From Gemmatimonadaceae bacterium (GTDB taxonomy: Bacteria > Gemmatimonadota > Gemmatimonadetes > Gemmatimonadales > Gemmatimonadaceae), in NCBI GenBank assembly GCA_016720905.1, contig JADKJT010000034.1, positions 227,610 through 291,609 of the forward strand: 64,000 nt of DNA, in the 5' to 3' direction. The notes beneath the pieces are model-generated. The model saw only the letters and a program-made list of their open reading frames with translations, searched no databases and was not told the origin of the DNA. Within the stretch, counting starts at the first letter, position 1, and every line of letters begins with the position of its first letter. A program made the position numbers and the translations under genes. Shown here one piece after another: positions 52,517-61,696 of the stretch.

Positions 52517-53479
52517 TTAGGCCGCTTTCCCGGCGTCCGCGTTTGTATTCGCCACGGCGGCGGCCGCCGGCACCGCCAGCACGGCACACCGCGCAGTCCG
52601 CATGACACGCGTGGCCACCGACCCCACCACCATGCGCTCGATGAACCCGTGCCGCTGGGTGCCGAGTGCAATCAGTTCGGCGTTGGCCTGTTGGGCAAAC
52701 GCCAGGATGGCTGGCGCGGGATCGCCGCGTACCGTCACCGTCTCGATCTGCAGGGTATCAGGCGCGTGAAGCTGCGCGCGAATCTGATCGAACAGTGGCG
52801 GCAGTGTTTTGCCGTAGTCCGCATCCCACGCCTGCCAGTCGGCTGACGGATGCTCGAATCGCGGACGCACATGCACCAGCGTGATGCGACCGTCGGTGCC
52901 CACCAGTCGCATCGCCATGCGCGCGGCGTAGAGACTCGCCGCACTGAAGTCCATTCCGACCACCGCGTGCTTCGGGGCGCTCGGGAAGTTCATTCCCACC
53001 GCCAGCACCGGCACGGCCGATTCCCGCAGGGTCGCCAACGTCGTTTCGGTCCCGAACAATCGGTCGAGCGGGTTGTGTCGTCCAAGCCCCATCACCAGCA
53101 CCGATGCATCGCGTCGCCGCGCTTCCTCGGCCAGCGTGCGGGAGGGAGACCCGATCTTCACCTCCGCCGCCCACTGCGGATCACCGGCGACCGACACCGA
53201 CAGCGTGCGCCGAATGTCATCCAGCATTGACGCGCGTCGCAGATCGTCCAACTCCACCGGTGCTGGAATGACGTCCATGCCGGCCGACACCGCCGGCGTC
53301 GGCTCGCAGACACCCAGAATTTCGATCTGCCCGACGAACGCTTCGCCGGCCAGACGTGCCGCGTTGAAAAGTGATTCCTGTGCGGCTGGCGACCCGTCGC
53401 AGGCGACGAGCACCGGACCTTGGTGCACAGGGCGGACGGCAAGGGCGTCGGGCACAGGGGCGTTGGCGTTGACGGACAT
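52517..53479 (-). CDS. Tandem universal stress protein (UspA x2)
   Basis: 320 aa with two Usp domains (about 20-160 and 165-305). The first holds VLVACDGSPAAQES and VLVMGLGRHNPLDRLFG; the second HAVVGMDFSAAS and LIALGTQRHGFIERMVVGSVATRVMR. The ATP-binding G-x2-G-x9-GS pattern is recognisable in the second copy. Soluble. Role in stress survival is inferred from family only. Convergent with the MlaD gene. Confidence 0.93.
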   Translation of the reverse strand: MSVNANAPVPDALAVRPVHQGPVLVACDGSPAAQESLFNAARLAGEAFVGQIEILGVCEPTPAVSAGMDVIPAPVELDDLRRASMLDDIRRTLSVSVAGDPQWAAEVKIGSPSRTLAEEARRRDASVLVMGLGRHNPLDRLFGTETTLATLRESAVPVLAVGMNFPSAPKHAVVGMDFSAASLYAARMAMRLVGTDGRITLVHVRPRFEHPSADWQAWDADYGKTLPPLFDQIRAQLHAPDTLQIETVTVRGDPAPAILAFAQQANAELIALGTQRHGFIERMVVGSVATRVMRTARCAVLAVPAAAAVANTNADAGKAA

Positions 53480-53661
53480 AGGTAGGGACTCCGGGTGCTG
53501 GCACGTCCGTCCAACCAGAGGAGCGGCAGGCTCCCCGAACTTGGTAGGCGACAGTGGTATGGTCGCCCCCGGTCTTCCCGCGCTCTATCGGGGTAACTGG
53601 TGGGACATGTCGGGGAAAACCGGACGAAGAGGACCGAAAATAGACGCCTCCTTGGTCGCGA

Positions 53662-55050
53662 TTACAGCGCCCACCGCATCTGTCGCGCCAGCCAGTCACC
53701 AATCCGATGCCGCCACGAGCGCGTGGCCCACGTCCCCGAGGTGATCTCCACACTCTGTGCACAGTCTTCACCGAAGCTGCGTTCCAACGCCGACGCCAGC
53801 GTATCGTCGAACATCAGCACGTTGCACTCGGCGTTCAACCAGAACGACCGGAAATCGAGATTGGTTGAGCCCACGACTCCCGCGTGGCCATCCACCACCA
53901 CGGTCTTTGCGTGCAATGTGGCGCGCTGATACTCGAACACGCGTACGCCCGCATCCAGCAACGACGCATAGGCGCCGTGCGCCGCATGGCGAACCAGGGC
54001 CACATCGGTTTGTTCGCCGGGCACCAGCAAGCGGACGTCGACGCCGCGACGCGCCGCCGCGCGAAGCAGGGCCAAGGCGCGTGTCGGTGGCGCGAAATAG
54101 GGCGTGGTAATCCACAGTCGCTTGCGTGCGCCACCAACAAGACCCGCCAGCACCGCCAACACCTCGCGCTGGCCTCGGCCGGGACGCGAGTCGAGCACGA
54201 GTGCGGTCGATGGACTGTCTTCGGCGGCAGCATCCGTCGGTCGCCGGACACGGCGCCCGCGACGCCGATCACGTCGCTGCCCGAGCCGCAGCGCAATCCG
54301 TCGTTCCACTCGTGAGCGTAGCGCGCGCGCACTCCAGGCACGAGTAGTGGCGTCCGCGGCCGCAGCTGGCGCAGCGTCCGTAGTTTCGGCCCACGAGATG
54401 TATTCGAGGCCCGGCAACGGTGGCCCCTGCGCGCGATCCCACCCCTCCGCAAACACCGCAGCCAGTGCTTCCGCGACGGTCCCTTCCACTTGCACCAGGG
54501 TGTCGCGCCATGCCCCGGCACCACGACGGATCGATGACCCGTACTCCTCGCCGATGTTCATGCCTCCGGTCAACGCAATGGCGCGATCAACCACCACAAT
54601 CTTGCGATGATCACGTCGCAGCGCTTCGAACGGCAAGTACCGTAGCCGATGGAAGTGCCGCAACGTGACTCCGTCCGCCTCCAGTCCCTGCCAGAACGCC
54701 TCTTTCGTTTCCATCGAACCCACCGCATCCGCCAGCACATACACACGAACGCCGCGACCCACGGCGCGCGCCAATGCCCCCCGCACCGACGCGCCGATCT
54801 TGTCGTCGCGCAGGATGTAGGTCTCCAGCAGCACCTCCTCACGCGCGTTGTCGATCGCCGTCAGCATGGCGCGGAAGGCCAGTTCGCCGTCCACGAGCAG
54901 GCGCACCCCCTCGCTCTCGTGCAGTGGTCCCCGCATGATCTGTTGGACGAGCTGTCGAAAGGCCGCATCCCGCACGCCGTCGGGCAGCCGATGGGCGATG
55001 GACCACACCCGGTAGCTCCGCAACTCGCGCGGCAGCCGGTCAATCGGCAT
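53662..55050 (-). CDS. Phospholipase-D family cardiolipin synthase-like protein
   Basis: 462 aa with two HKD motifs: HRKIVVVDRAIALTGGMN at about residue 150 and HAKTVVVDGHAGVVGSTNLD at about 380. No predicted N-terminal transmembrane helices, unlike ClsA, so it is nearer to ClsB. An Arg-rich insert sits at about 225-270. It likely joins two phosphatidylglycerol molecules to cardiolipin, or acts as another phosphatidyltransferase. It is 8 bp from the divergent holin-like gene, so the promoters overlap the two starts. Confidence 0.92.
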   Translation of the reverse strand: MPIDRLPRELRSYRVWSIAHRLPDGVRDAAFRQLVQQIMRGPLHESEGVRLLVDGELAFRAMLTAIDNAREEVLLETYILRDDKIGASVRGALARAVGRGVRVYVLADAVGSMETKEAFWQGLEADGVTLRHFHRLRYLPFEALRRDHRKIVVVDRAIALTGGMNIGEEYGSSIRRGAGAWRDTLVQVEGTVAEALAAVFAEGWDRAQGPPLPGLEYISWAETTDAAPAAAADATTRAWSARALRSRVERRIALRLGQRRDRRRGRRVRRPTDAAAEDSPSTALVLDSRPGRGQREVLAVLAGLVGGARKRLWITTPYFAPPTRALALLRAAARRGVDVRLLVPGEQTDVALVRHAAHGAYASLLDAGVRVFEYQRATLHAKTVVVDGHAGVVGSTNLDFRSFWLNAECNVLMFDDTLASALERSFGEDCAQSVEITSGTWATRSWRHRIGDWLARQMRWAL

Positions 55051-55058
55051 GTTTGGGC

Positions 55059-55436
55059 ATGACGATACTACTTCGCTTGCTGATCAACGCCGCAGCCCTC
55101 TGGTGCGCGGCGCGCTTCATCGATGGCATCAGCTATTCGGGCAGTTGGCCGGGACTCGTCGGCGTGGCGCTGGTGTTCGGCGTCGTGAACACGTTCATCC
55201 GGCCCGTGCTGCGCTTCTTCTCGTTTCCCATCACGGTCCTCACGCTCGGGCTGTTTACGCTGGTCATCAACGCACTCATGCTGATGCTCACCGCGTGGAT
55301 CGCCGCGCGACTGGACATCGCCTTCACCGTCCGTGGATTTGTGCCGGCTCTGCTGGGCGCCGTGTGCGTCAGCGTGCTCAGCATGATCCTCGGGGCGCTG
55401 CTCATCTCCGACAACGAGAGACAGCGCGACGAGTGA
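55059..55436 (+). CDS. Four-helix holin-like membrane protein (mycobacterial 4TM type)
   Basis: 125 aa from ATG 55059. Four hydrophobic helices fill the whole protein (LLRLLINAAALWCAARFI, GLVGVALVFGVVNTFIRPVL, VLTLGLFTLVINALMLMLTAWIAA, FVPALLGAVCVSVLSMILGALLI). The NTFIRP and NALML patterns match the PF04020 family, labelled phage holin superfamily IV. Most members are chromosomal and not linked to phage lysis; no phage genes are nearby. Confidence 0.88.
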   Translation: MTILLRLLINAAALWCAARFIDGISYSGSWPGLVGVALVFGVVNTFIRPVLRFFSFPITVLTLGLFTLVINALMLMLTAWIAARLDIAFTVRGFVPALLGAVCVSVLSMILGALLISDNERQRDE

Positions 55437-55442
55437 TGGGCA

Positions 55443-56684
55443 TCAGGCAAAGAACCTGATGAACAGCTGACAGAACACGGCGCCGGCAACGGTCATGGAA
55501 AAGTCCCAGAACAGCAACTGTCGGAACAGTCGCTTGCTGTCCTGACCGTGCGGGAGCGCGGCAATGCACAGCGCACCAATGGTGGACAGCGGAGACACGT
55601 CCACCAGCGCCGCACCCACGTTGATGCTCATGGCCACTTGCATGGGGTCGCCACCGCCCAGCTTCTGCACCAGCCCCGGCACGGCGGGCAAGAACGCGGG
55701 ATACACCACGCCCGACGTGGAACTGTACGTGGAAATGAGACCGGTGATGCCGGCAATCGTGCCATTCACGGTGCCCGGCGTCGCAATACGCGCCAACAGG
55801 GTGGTGAAGAGGTCCATGCCACCCGTCTTCTCCAGCACCCCGATCAGGACACTCACGCCGCACACCATCATGATCACCGACCACGGCACCCGGGCAATCG
55901 CCGTCGTGTCATCGCCCAGTCCCGTCAGAATCAGGATGCTCGCGGCCACGAATGCGGACAGTCCCGGACTTACCTTGAAGACCACGACCGCGATAATCCA
56001 CAGCGCAATCGTGCCCAGCGTTCCCCAGTGTCGGCCAGTGAGCGGCGCGATGCGCTCGTTGATATCCACTGCCGCGGCGCGGCGCAACGCCGGTCCGCCA
56101 AACAGCACCCACGCCAGCAATGCGGCCAAGGCGTGCGCCGTGAAATTGGCCGCGTAGACGTTCCACTCGTTCCCCTGCAGGCCGGCCTTCGCCATCAGCG
56201 TGTGCACAATCATGCCGATGGCGCCCACGGGCGACAGATTTCCGGAGTTCGCTCCGTTGCCGACCATCAGCGCGGCCAACAGCACGGGCATTTTCGCGCG
56301 TACCGCAATGCCCAGGGCAATGGGCGCCATCAGCGCCGTGGCCGAGATCGCACCGGGTCCCGCCGTGGAAATCACACACGCCAACGCGAAGAACAGGAAC
56401 GGCAAGGCCGCCGCCCGGCCGCGCAACAACCGCACCGTTTCGTGCGCCACGGCTTCCATCGTGCCATTCGCCTGCGCCACACCGAACAGCACGCTCACGC
56501 CAAGCAGTGTCAGGAACAACGAGCTGGGGAACGTCGCCATCACCGCGTCCACCTTCCATCCCGCTGCAAACACGGCGATGGGCCACGCGAAGGCGACCGC
56601 CAGTACGCCCACGTTGATGCGGGACGTGAGGCTGCCGGCAATGACCAGCAGCAGTGCCACCAGCGAGAGGACCGCAGGGTTCAT
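55443..56684 (-). CDS. matC: MatC-like malonate/dicarboxylate transporter
   Basis: 413 aa from ATG 56684, one base after the matB stop. About 11-12 transmembrane helices; the N-terminal block (SLVALLLVIAGSLTSRINVGVLAVAFAW) and the GNGANSGNLSPVGAIG and STYSSTSGVVYPAFLP loops match MatC and related dicarboxylate carriers. Because it directly follows a malonyl-CoA synthetase gene, malonate is the most likely substrate. Confidence 0.88.
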   Translation of the reverse strand: MNPAVLSLVALLLVIAGSLTSRINVGVLAVAFAWPIAVFAAGWKVDAVMATFPSSLFLTLLGVSVLFGVAQANGTMEAVAHETVRLLRGRAAALPFLFFALACVISTAGPGAISATALMAPIALGIAVRAKMPVLLAALMVGNGANSGNLSPVGAIGMIVHTLMAKAGLQGNEWNVYAANFTAHALAALLAWVLFGGPALRRAAAVDINERIAPLTGRHWGTLGTIALWIIAVVVFKVSPGLSAFVAASILILTGLGDDTTAIARVPWSVIMMVCGVSVLIGVLEKTGGMDLFTTLLARIATPGTVNGTIAGITGLISTYSSTSGVVYPAFLPAVPGLVQKLGGGDPMQVAMSINVGAALVDVSPLSTIGALCIAALPHGQDSKRLFRQLLFWDFSMTVAGAVFCQLFIRFFA

Positions 56685-56685
56685 G

Positions 56686-58176
56686 TCACGAAACCGGTGG
56701 CAGGAGATGCTTCTGCACTTTCCCGAGCGCGGTGCGCGGTAAAGCATCCAGACGCACAAAGGCGCGTGGCACCTTGAACGATGCCAACTGTGTTCGCAGC
56801 AACGCGGTCAGGCCGTCCACGTCGATTGGTTCGTCACTCACCACGTAGGCCACCGGCACTTCCCCGCGCACGACGTCCGTCACGCCCACCACGGTCGCCT
56901 CGCGTATCCCCGGCTGCTCCATCAACAGTTCCTCGATCTCGCGCGGATAGATGTTGAATCCGCCCGAGATGATCAGTTCACTGCGTCGCCCTTCCAGCGT
57001 GATGTACCCGTCGCTGGCGCGCACCCCGATGTCACCGGTGCGAAACCATCCGTCGGCAAAAGCGCTGCGTGTCGCGTCCGGACGCCGCCAATACCCCGCG
57101 CACACATTGGGGCCGCGCACCCACAGTTCACCGCTCGTGCCATCGGCCACATCCGCGCCCTGCTCGTCGACAATGCGCACCGCCGTGAGCGCGAGCGGCA
57201 AGCCGATTGTGCCGGCACGACGTTCGCCGATGTAGGGGTTGCTCACGTTCATCAGCGTCTCGGTCATGCCGTATCGCTCGAGAATCACGTGGCCAAAGCG
57301 ATCACGAAACGCCTCCAGCACGTGCGACGGCAGCGGCGCCGAACCGGAGACGAACAGCCGTGTGCGCGACCCGATCGCGCGGGCAAGCACCGCATCGAGA
57401 TCCAGCAAGCGCACGTACATGGTCGGCACGCCGAAGAACACCGTTGGCGCATAGCGCGAAAACCACTCGCCGGCCTTCGACGCGTCAAATCGCGCCACCA
57501 GCTTCATGTGACACCCGCACAGCAGCCAGCTGTGCACCGCGTTACCCAGTCCATGCACGTGAAACAGCGGCAGGGTAGTCAGCAGCCGATCGTCGGCGTG
57601 CATGCCCCAGGCGGCGTTCAGCACCAGACCGTTGGCCGCAAAGTTGCCGTGCGTGAGAATCGCGCCCTTCGAGGCACCGGTCGTGCCTGAGGTGTAGACC
57701 AACGCCATCGGTGTATCAGCGTCGCACACCGTGTCGCGCACCACCGCCGGACGCTCGTGCATGGCGGTGAGCTGCTCGGCCGCCGCGGAAAGCGCGTCGA
57801 CATCCCACACGCGCGCGCCAGCCGGCAGGTCGGCAACACGCTCCGCGGTCGTTACCACCGCCGTTGGGTCCGCGTCGCCCACAATGTGGGCAATCTCGCG
57901 GGACTGATACAGCACGTTGATGGGCACCACGATCACACCCAGCTTCGCGCAGGCGATCCACAGATCGATGATCTCGACGCGATTGGCCAGGAGGAACGCG
58001 AGGCGGTCGCCGCGCACGATACCCCGATCGTGCAGCACCTGGGCCAGGTGGTTGCTGCGCCGCTCAAGATCGCCAAACGTGTATGTGCGGGTCTCGCCGG
58101 CAACGGTATCTGCGTCCAGCGCGGTGCGCGTTGGCGCGCCCAGGAGCGTGTGATCAAAGAGTGGTACGAGGGCCAC
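56686..58176 (-). CDS. matB: Malonyl-CoA synthetase (MatB-like AMP-binding enzyme)
   Basis: 496 aa. Adenylation motifs: P-loop VYTSGTTGASKGAILTH, ERYGMTETLMNVSNPYIGERRAGTIGLPL (the GERRxGTxGxPL block is characteristic of malonyl-CoA synthetases), GWFRTGDIG, GGFNIYPREIEE, and the catalytic Lys near the end (RTALGKVQK). It turns malonate, CoA and ATP into malonyl-CoA. No malonyl-CoA decarboxylase (MatA) gene is next to it, so the malonyl-CoA may feed fatty acid or polyketide synthesis. Methylmalonate use is possible. Confidence 0.92.
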   Translation of the reverse strand: MALVPLFDHTLLGAPTRTALDADTVAGETRTYTFGDLERRSNHLAQVLHDRGIVRGDRLAFLLANRVEIIDLWIACAKLGVIVVPINVLYQSREIAHIVGDADPTAVVTTAERVADLPAGARVWDVDALSAAAEQLTAMHERPAVVRDTVCDADTPMALVYTSGTTGASKGAILTHGNFAANGLVLNAAWGMHADDRLLTTLPLFHVHGLGNAVHSWLLCGCHMKLVARFDASKAGEWFSRYAPTVFFGVPTMYVRLLDLDAVLARAIGSRTRLFVSGSAPLPSHVLEAFRDRFGHVILERYGMTETLMNVSNPYIGERRAGTIGLPLALTAVRIVDEQGADVADGTSGELWVRGPNVCAGYWRRPDATRSAFADGWFRTGDIGVRASDGYITLEGRRSELIISGGFNIYPREIEELLMEQPGIREATVVGVTDVVRGEVPVAYVVSDEPIDVDGLTALLRTQLASFKVPRAFVRLDALPRTALGKVQKHLLPPVS

Positions 58177-58179
58177 CGG

Positions 58180-58632
58180 TCAGCGCAGCCCGAATTCGCC
58201 GGCGATGGCCCGCACGCCGTCCAGACGCAAGCCGTCTTCTTCGAACACCAGGACCCCCACCAACGCTCGCGCCACATCATCCGGCAACCGGTCGGCGCGA
58301 AAGGCCTGGATCACCGGCCCCATCGCCATCGCGTCCACCAATCGCGCGTGTGACCATCCGGCGTCGAGCGTGGGCTCGCTGTCGAAGCCCTGGTGCAGCA
58401 CGTCCATCAGCGCCCCCGCGCGAACGCCGCGGTATTCCAATTTGGGCCCGTCGCCACCAAAGCTTCGCTCAAACAGCACCTGCCAAGCCATCGGACGCGC
58501 ACCTTCCGTGCGAGTTCCGGTCGCCACGACAAGACGTGGTACCTGGGCAATCACGTGCATCCGGCCGACAGCGTCCTGCAGATCGGCGAGAATGCGCGCT
58601 TCACGGTCGGAAGTCGGAGACATCTCTGGCAT
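58180..58632 (-). CDS. Small protein of unknown function upstream of matB
   Basis: 150 aa, ending 3 bp before the matB start, so almost certainly co-transcribed with matB and matC. No leader or membrane segment. The sequence shows alternating helices and a few strands (AWQVLFERSFGGDGPKLEYRGVRAGALMDVLHQ). I do not recognise the family. Context suggests a role linked to malonate activation, for example as a regulator or accessory subunit, but this is a guess. Confidence 0.65.
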   Translation of the reverse strand: MPEMSPTSDREARILADLQDAVGRMHVIAQVPRLVVATGTRTEGARPMAWQVLFERSFGGDGPKLEYRGVRAGALMDVLHQGFDSEPTLDAGWSHARLVDAMAMGPVIQAFRADRLPDDVARALVGVLVFEEDGLRLDGVRAIAGEFGLR

Positions 58633-58669
58633 GTCTCAATCTTTCGCCCGATCCAAGTTGCAGCTACCC

Positions 58670-59107
58670 CTAACCGTCTCCCGTCTTCAATCTCCCGTCT
58701 CCCGTCTTCACCCCACCCAGCCTGCCACCCGCAAAAGCCCCCGGCACCGGTGCCAGCACTCCCAACACAACCATGACCAACGGCGACGGGATCATCACGA
58801 AATTCGCAATCGTCGCCGCGGTCAGCAGCACGCCAACCATGATGGACGGACGCATGGTTGGCGTCCGTACGAGTTTCCGCGCGAGATACCCACCCCCCAT
58901 CCCTGCCACGAAGTAGCCCGCCACCATCACCAGCATCGCGCTCAAAGGTGCTTGCGCCATCGCCGCCTTGAACGCGTCCTTGGTGGCGGGGTCGTAGGGG
59001 TCCAGCCCCTTGGGCATCTGGAACAACATGCCGGCCAGCGAATCACCCACCGCCACCAGGGCGAACGCCAACATCATGCCCACCAGCACGGCGTACAGGT
59101 TGCGCAT
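58670..59107 (-). CDS. Four-helix membrane protein with repeat-encoded C-terminus
   Basis: 145 aa from ATG 59107, which overlaps the S9 peptidase stop (TGATG). Helices at about 5-28, 55-75, 88-108 and 112-130. The last 15 residues (GGVKTGDGRLKTGDG) are encoded by the GTCTCCC heptamer array: three units give a 21-bp, seven-residue period. This C-terminal tail was probably added when the repeat erased the former stop. Function unknown; the family resembles small inner-membrane proteins found beside S9 peptidases. Confidence 0.75.
   Translation of the reverse strand: MRNLYAVLVGMMLAFALVAVGDSLAGMLFQMPKGLDPYDPATKDAFKAAMAQAPLSAMLVMVAGYFVAGMGGGYLARKLVRTPTMRPSIMVGVLLTAATIANFVMIPSPLVMVVLGVLAPVPGAFAGGRLGGVKTGDGRLKTGDG
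58676..58710. repeat. GTCTCCC heptamer array, partly coding
   Basis: GTCTCCC units at 58676 and 58697, with degenerate GTCTTCA (58683, 58704) and ATCTCCC (58690) units. On the minus strand these bases encode the last residues of the membrane protein at 58670-59107 (KTGDGRLKTGDG). Confidence 0.85.
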
Positions 59108-61581
59108 CAGCCGTCACCGTTCGGCGTGATCACCGGCCCCATTCGCCATATATCATCGAAGGCGTTGCGATTCCACAAGTCGTCCAGGGCGGCGTTGTCG
59201 TACGCCCCATCATCGGCGCCGAAGGTGCCCTGCCCACCCGCCGGCGTCATCTTGTAGTTGTCCGGCGGCATCGCGCCCAGCAGATACTGCACGAAGTAGT
59301 CCCAGCGACGGCGAATGAAGTACGGCTCGTTCAGCGAGTGCGGACGATTGGGCGCGATAATCAGGTCGAAGGTCTTGTTGGCCTTGATCAGTTCGTCCAC
59401 CAGCTGGATCGTCATGGCCGGATGCACGTTGTCGTCCATGTCGCCATGCATCAGCAGCAAGTGGCCGCGCAGATTCGACGCATACGACTTGTTGGCCGAC
59501 GGCGTGAAGTTGTCATCGCCGCGCCGCAGGGTGTCGCGCGACAGCAATCCCTGATACTTCTCCGACCAGTAGATGTTGTAGCTGCGGTTGTCGTGATTGC
59601 CCGACCCGGACACCGCCACCTTGAAGAACTCGGGATAGCGCAACATCGCGTCGGTGCTGGCAAAACCACCGCCCGAATGGCCGAAGATCCCCACCCGATC
59701 AAGGTCGATGAACCGATAGCGCGCGCCAAGTTGCTTGATGGCCGCAATGTGATCCGGCAGGCCGTTGTCGGTGAAGTTGCCGTAATAGTTGTCGTGGAAC
59801 GCCTTCGAGCGGCCGGGCGTGCCCAGATGATCGATCTGTACCACCACAAAACCCAGTTCGGCCAGCGCGAACGGCTCACCGCTGTTCTTGAAGGTCCACG
59901 CCCCCACCGATCCTACCTGCGGTCCGGGATAGATGTGCGAGATGATCGGATAGCGCCTGGTGCTGTCCAGTTTGGGCGGCAGGTACATCACGCCATGAAT
60001 GTCCGTCAGGCCGTCACGCGCCTTGGTGGTGAACGGAATGGCCGCCTTCCATCCCAGCGCCGACAGCTGCGACACATCGGCTTTCTCAAGGGGACGAATC
60101 ACTCGTCCCGTGAGTGCATCGCGCAGCACGGATACCGGCGCCGAGTTGATGGTGCTGTACTTGTCCACCACGAACTTGCCGCTCGGACTCATCGTCAGTT
60201 CGTGATTAGCGGCTTCAGTCGTCAGTCGCGTCAATCCCGCACCGTCCAGGCCCACCTTGTACAAGTGCGTGTTGTACACCAGCTGATCGTCTTCGCGACC
60301 GCGACCGCTGAACCACACCGTGCGCGTGGTCTCGTCCACATGCACCACCGCGCCCACCTGCCAGGGGCCGCTGGTGATCTGGTTCTTCACACTGCCGTCG
60401 TGGTTGAGCAACCACAAATGGCCGTAGCCATCCCGCTCAGACCACCAGATCGTCTCGCCACTCTTCAGCACATACCAGCTTTCCGGATCACGCGGACTCG
60501 AAATCTCCACGTAGGTCTTGCCGGTGTCCTTGGCAATGAGGGAGCCCTTGCCGCTGGCCGCATCCACTTCCACCAGATACGTCGCCTTCGACGCACGCGC
60601 CAACCCGCTGATGTACAGCTTGTCCGAACCCGGCGCCCACGTGGAGTCGCGCGTGGAGCCGGCAATGTTGGCGATGTTGAAACGCACCGGCAGCTGCACC
60701 TTGGTGCTCTGCTTCGTTGGCACATCCACCACATAGAAATTGGGCGTCGGCACCAGCGTGTCGCCCGGCAGCGCATACGGCTGCGAAAACGCACGCGGCC
60801 GTTGCGAGGTGTACGAGATGTACGGCATCAGGCCCACCTTTCGCTCATCCTGACGCGCCACCAGCAGCTTCTTGGAATCGGGCGACCAGCGCACGTTGGG
60901 GCGACGCCCCAGCGGACTCGGTCGCAATGCCTGTTGCGGGCGAATGGCCAGCACGCCGTAGCTGTAGTACTCCTCGCCATCGGTGGTCAGCCGCACCGAG
61001 TCCTTGCCACCACGCGACCGCACGTACAGGTCGTACTTCACCACGAACGCTTCCCACTTCTTGTCGGGTGACAGCACAAAAGGCGACTCGTTGTAGCTCG
61101 TATCTTTCGCCGCACATGTGTACTTCACGATGTTGCAGGCGAACTGCCGTCGGCCGGCGCGAAACTCAATCGACGTTTCATCATCGCCGTCGTTGCCAAA
61201 GCGGAACGCCCGGAACGGCAATCGATCGCCGTCGTAGGTGGAATCGGCCGCCAGACTCATCACCGCCGCCAGCTTCGCGTGATCGAACAGCAAGGCCCGC
61301 GTATTGGTAAGCGGGTTGATCACCACATACTCCGCCCCGGTGCGCGTCTTGTTGCGATACCAGAACCGGTTGCCGTCCTTGAAGAATTGCGGGGCCACCT
61401 CATCGCCGGTCGTCAAGCGCGAGGCATTCCACGGCAGCATCTGTTCGGCGCGGGAATAGTCCACCGCAGTCACCGTGGGCGCGGACACGGACGGCTGGGA
61501 AACCTGCGCGGACATCGGCGCGACGGCGACCAGCGTTGCCATGACGGCCGCAGCGATTTGGAAAGGACGCGTACGCAACAT
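59107..61581 (-). CDS. Secreted DPP-IV-type prolyl oligopeptidase (S9 family)
   Basis: 824 aa with a signal peptide (AAAVMATLVAVAPMSAQ). The N-terminal 520 residues form the DPP-IV beta-propeller. The catalytic alpha/beta-hydrolase follows with GIFGHSGGGFAS (Ser near 635), HGDMDDNVHP (Asp near 713) and RPHSLNEPYF (His near 747). It cleaves peptides after proline or related residues, in the periplasm or outside. The C-terminus extends about 50 residues past the usual end. Coupled to the downstream small membrane gene by a TGATG overlap. Confidence 0.95.
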   Translation of the reverse strand: MLRTRPFQIAAAVMATLVAVAPMSAQVSQPSVSAPTVTAVDYSRAEQMLPWNASRLTTGDEVAPQFFKDGNRFWYRNKTRTGAEYVVINPLTNTRALLFDHAKLAAVMSLAADSTYDGDRLPFRAFRFGNDGDDETSIEFRAGRRQFACNIVKYTCAAKDTSYNESPFVLSPDKKWEAFVVKYDLYVRSRGGKDSVRLTTDGEEYYSYGVLAIRPQQALRPSPLGRRPNVRWSPDSKKLLVARQDERKVGLMPYISYTSQRPRAFSQPYALPGDTLVPTPNFYVVDVPTKQSTKVQLPVRFNIANIAGSTRDSTWAPGSDKLYISGLARASKATYLVEVDAASGKGSLIAKDTGKTYVEISSPRDPESWYVLKSGETIWWSERDGYGHLWLLNHDGSVKNQITSGPWQVGAVVHVDETTRTVWFSGRGREDDQLVYNTHLYKVGLDGAGLTRLTTEAANHELTMSPSGKFVVDKYSTINSAPVSVLRDALTGRVIRPLEKADVSQLSALGWKAAIPFTTKARDGLTDIHGVMYLPPKLDSTRRYPIISHIYPGPQVGSVGAWTFKNSGEPFALAELGFVVVQIDHLGTPGRSKAFHDNYYGNFTDNGLPDHIAAIKQLGARYRFIDLDRVGIFGHSGGGFASTDAMLRYPEFFKVAVSGSGNHDNRSYNIYWSEKYQGLLSRDTLRRGDDNFTPSANKSYASNLRGHLLLMHGDMDDNVHPAMTIQLVDELIKANKTFDLIIAPNRPHSLNEPYFIRRRWDYFVQYLLGAMPPDNYKMTPAGGQGTFGADDGAYDNAALDDLWNRNAFDDIWRMGPVITPNGDG

Positions 61582-61610
61582 CGGAAGGCGGGGCAGAGGG
61601 GAGACGCAGA

Positions 61611-61639
61611 AGGCGCGCTCCGGAATACCGGGCGCGCCT
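61611..61639. terminator. GC-rich hairpin after the M48 gene
   Basis: AGGCGCGC (61611-61618) and its exact complement GCGCGCCT (61632-61639) with a 13-nt loop. Flanking GGGGAGAC/GTCTCC bases can extend the stem with mismatches. It lies between the M48 stop (61697) and the S9 start (61581) on the minus strand. It fits a terminator or processing hairpin; no U-tract. Confidence 0.55.
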
Positions 61640-61696
61640 CCATTGTGTCTCCTCTCGCGTCGCGCCGCCAGCCTTGGCGGCGCAACCGGCGTCGGT

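Noticed and set aside
55059..55436. Prophage remnant suggested by the holin-like protein
   Set aside because: The family is mostly chromosomal and no other phage gene, att site or integrase is near.
59338..61071. Long plus-strand open frame opposite the S9 peptidase
   Set aside because: His/Arg/Gln-rich shadow of a well-supported peptidase gene; no domain.
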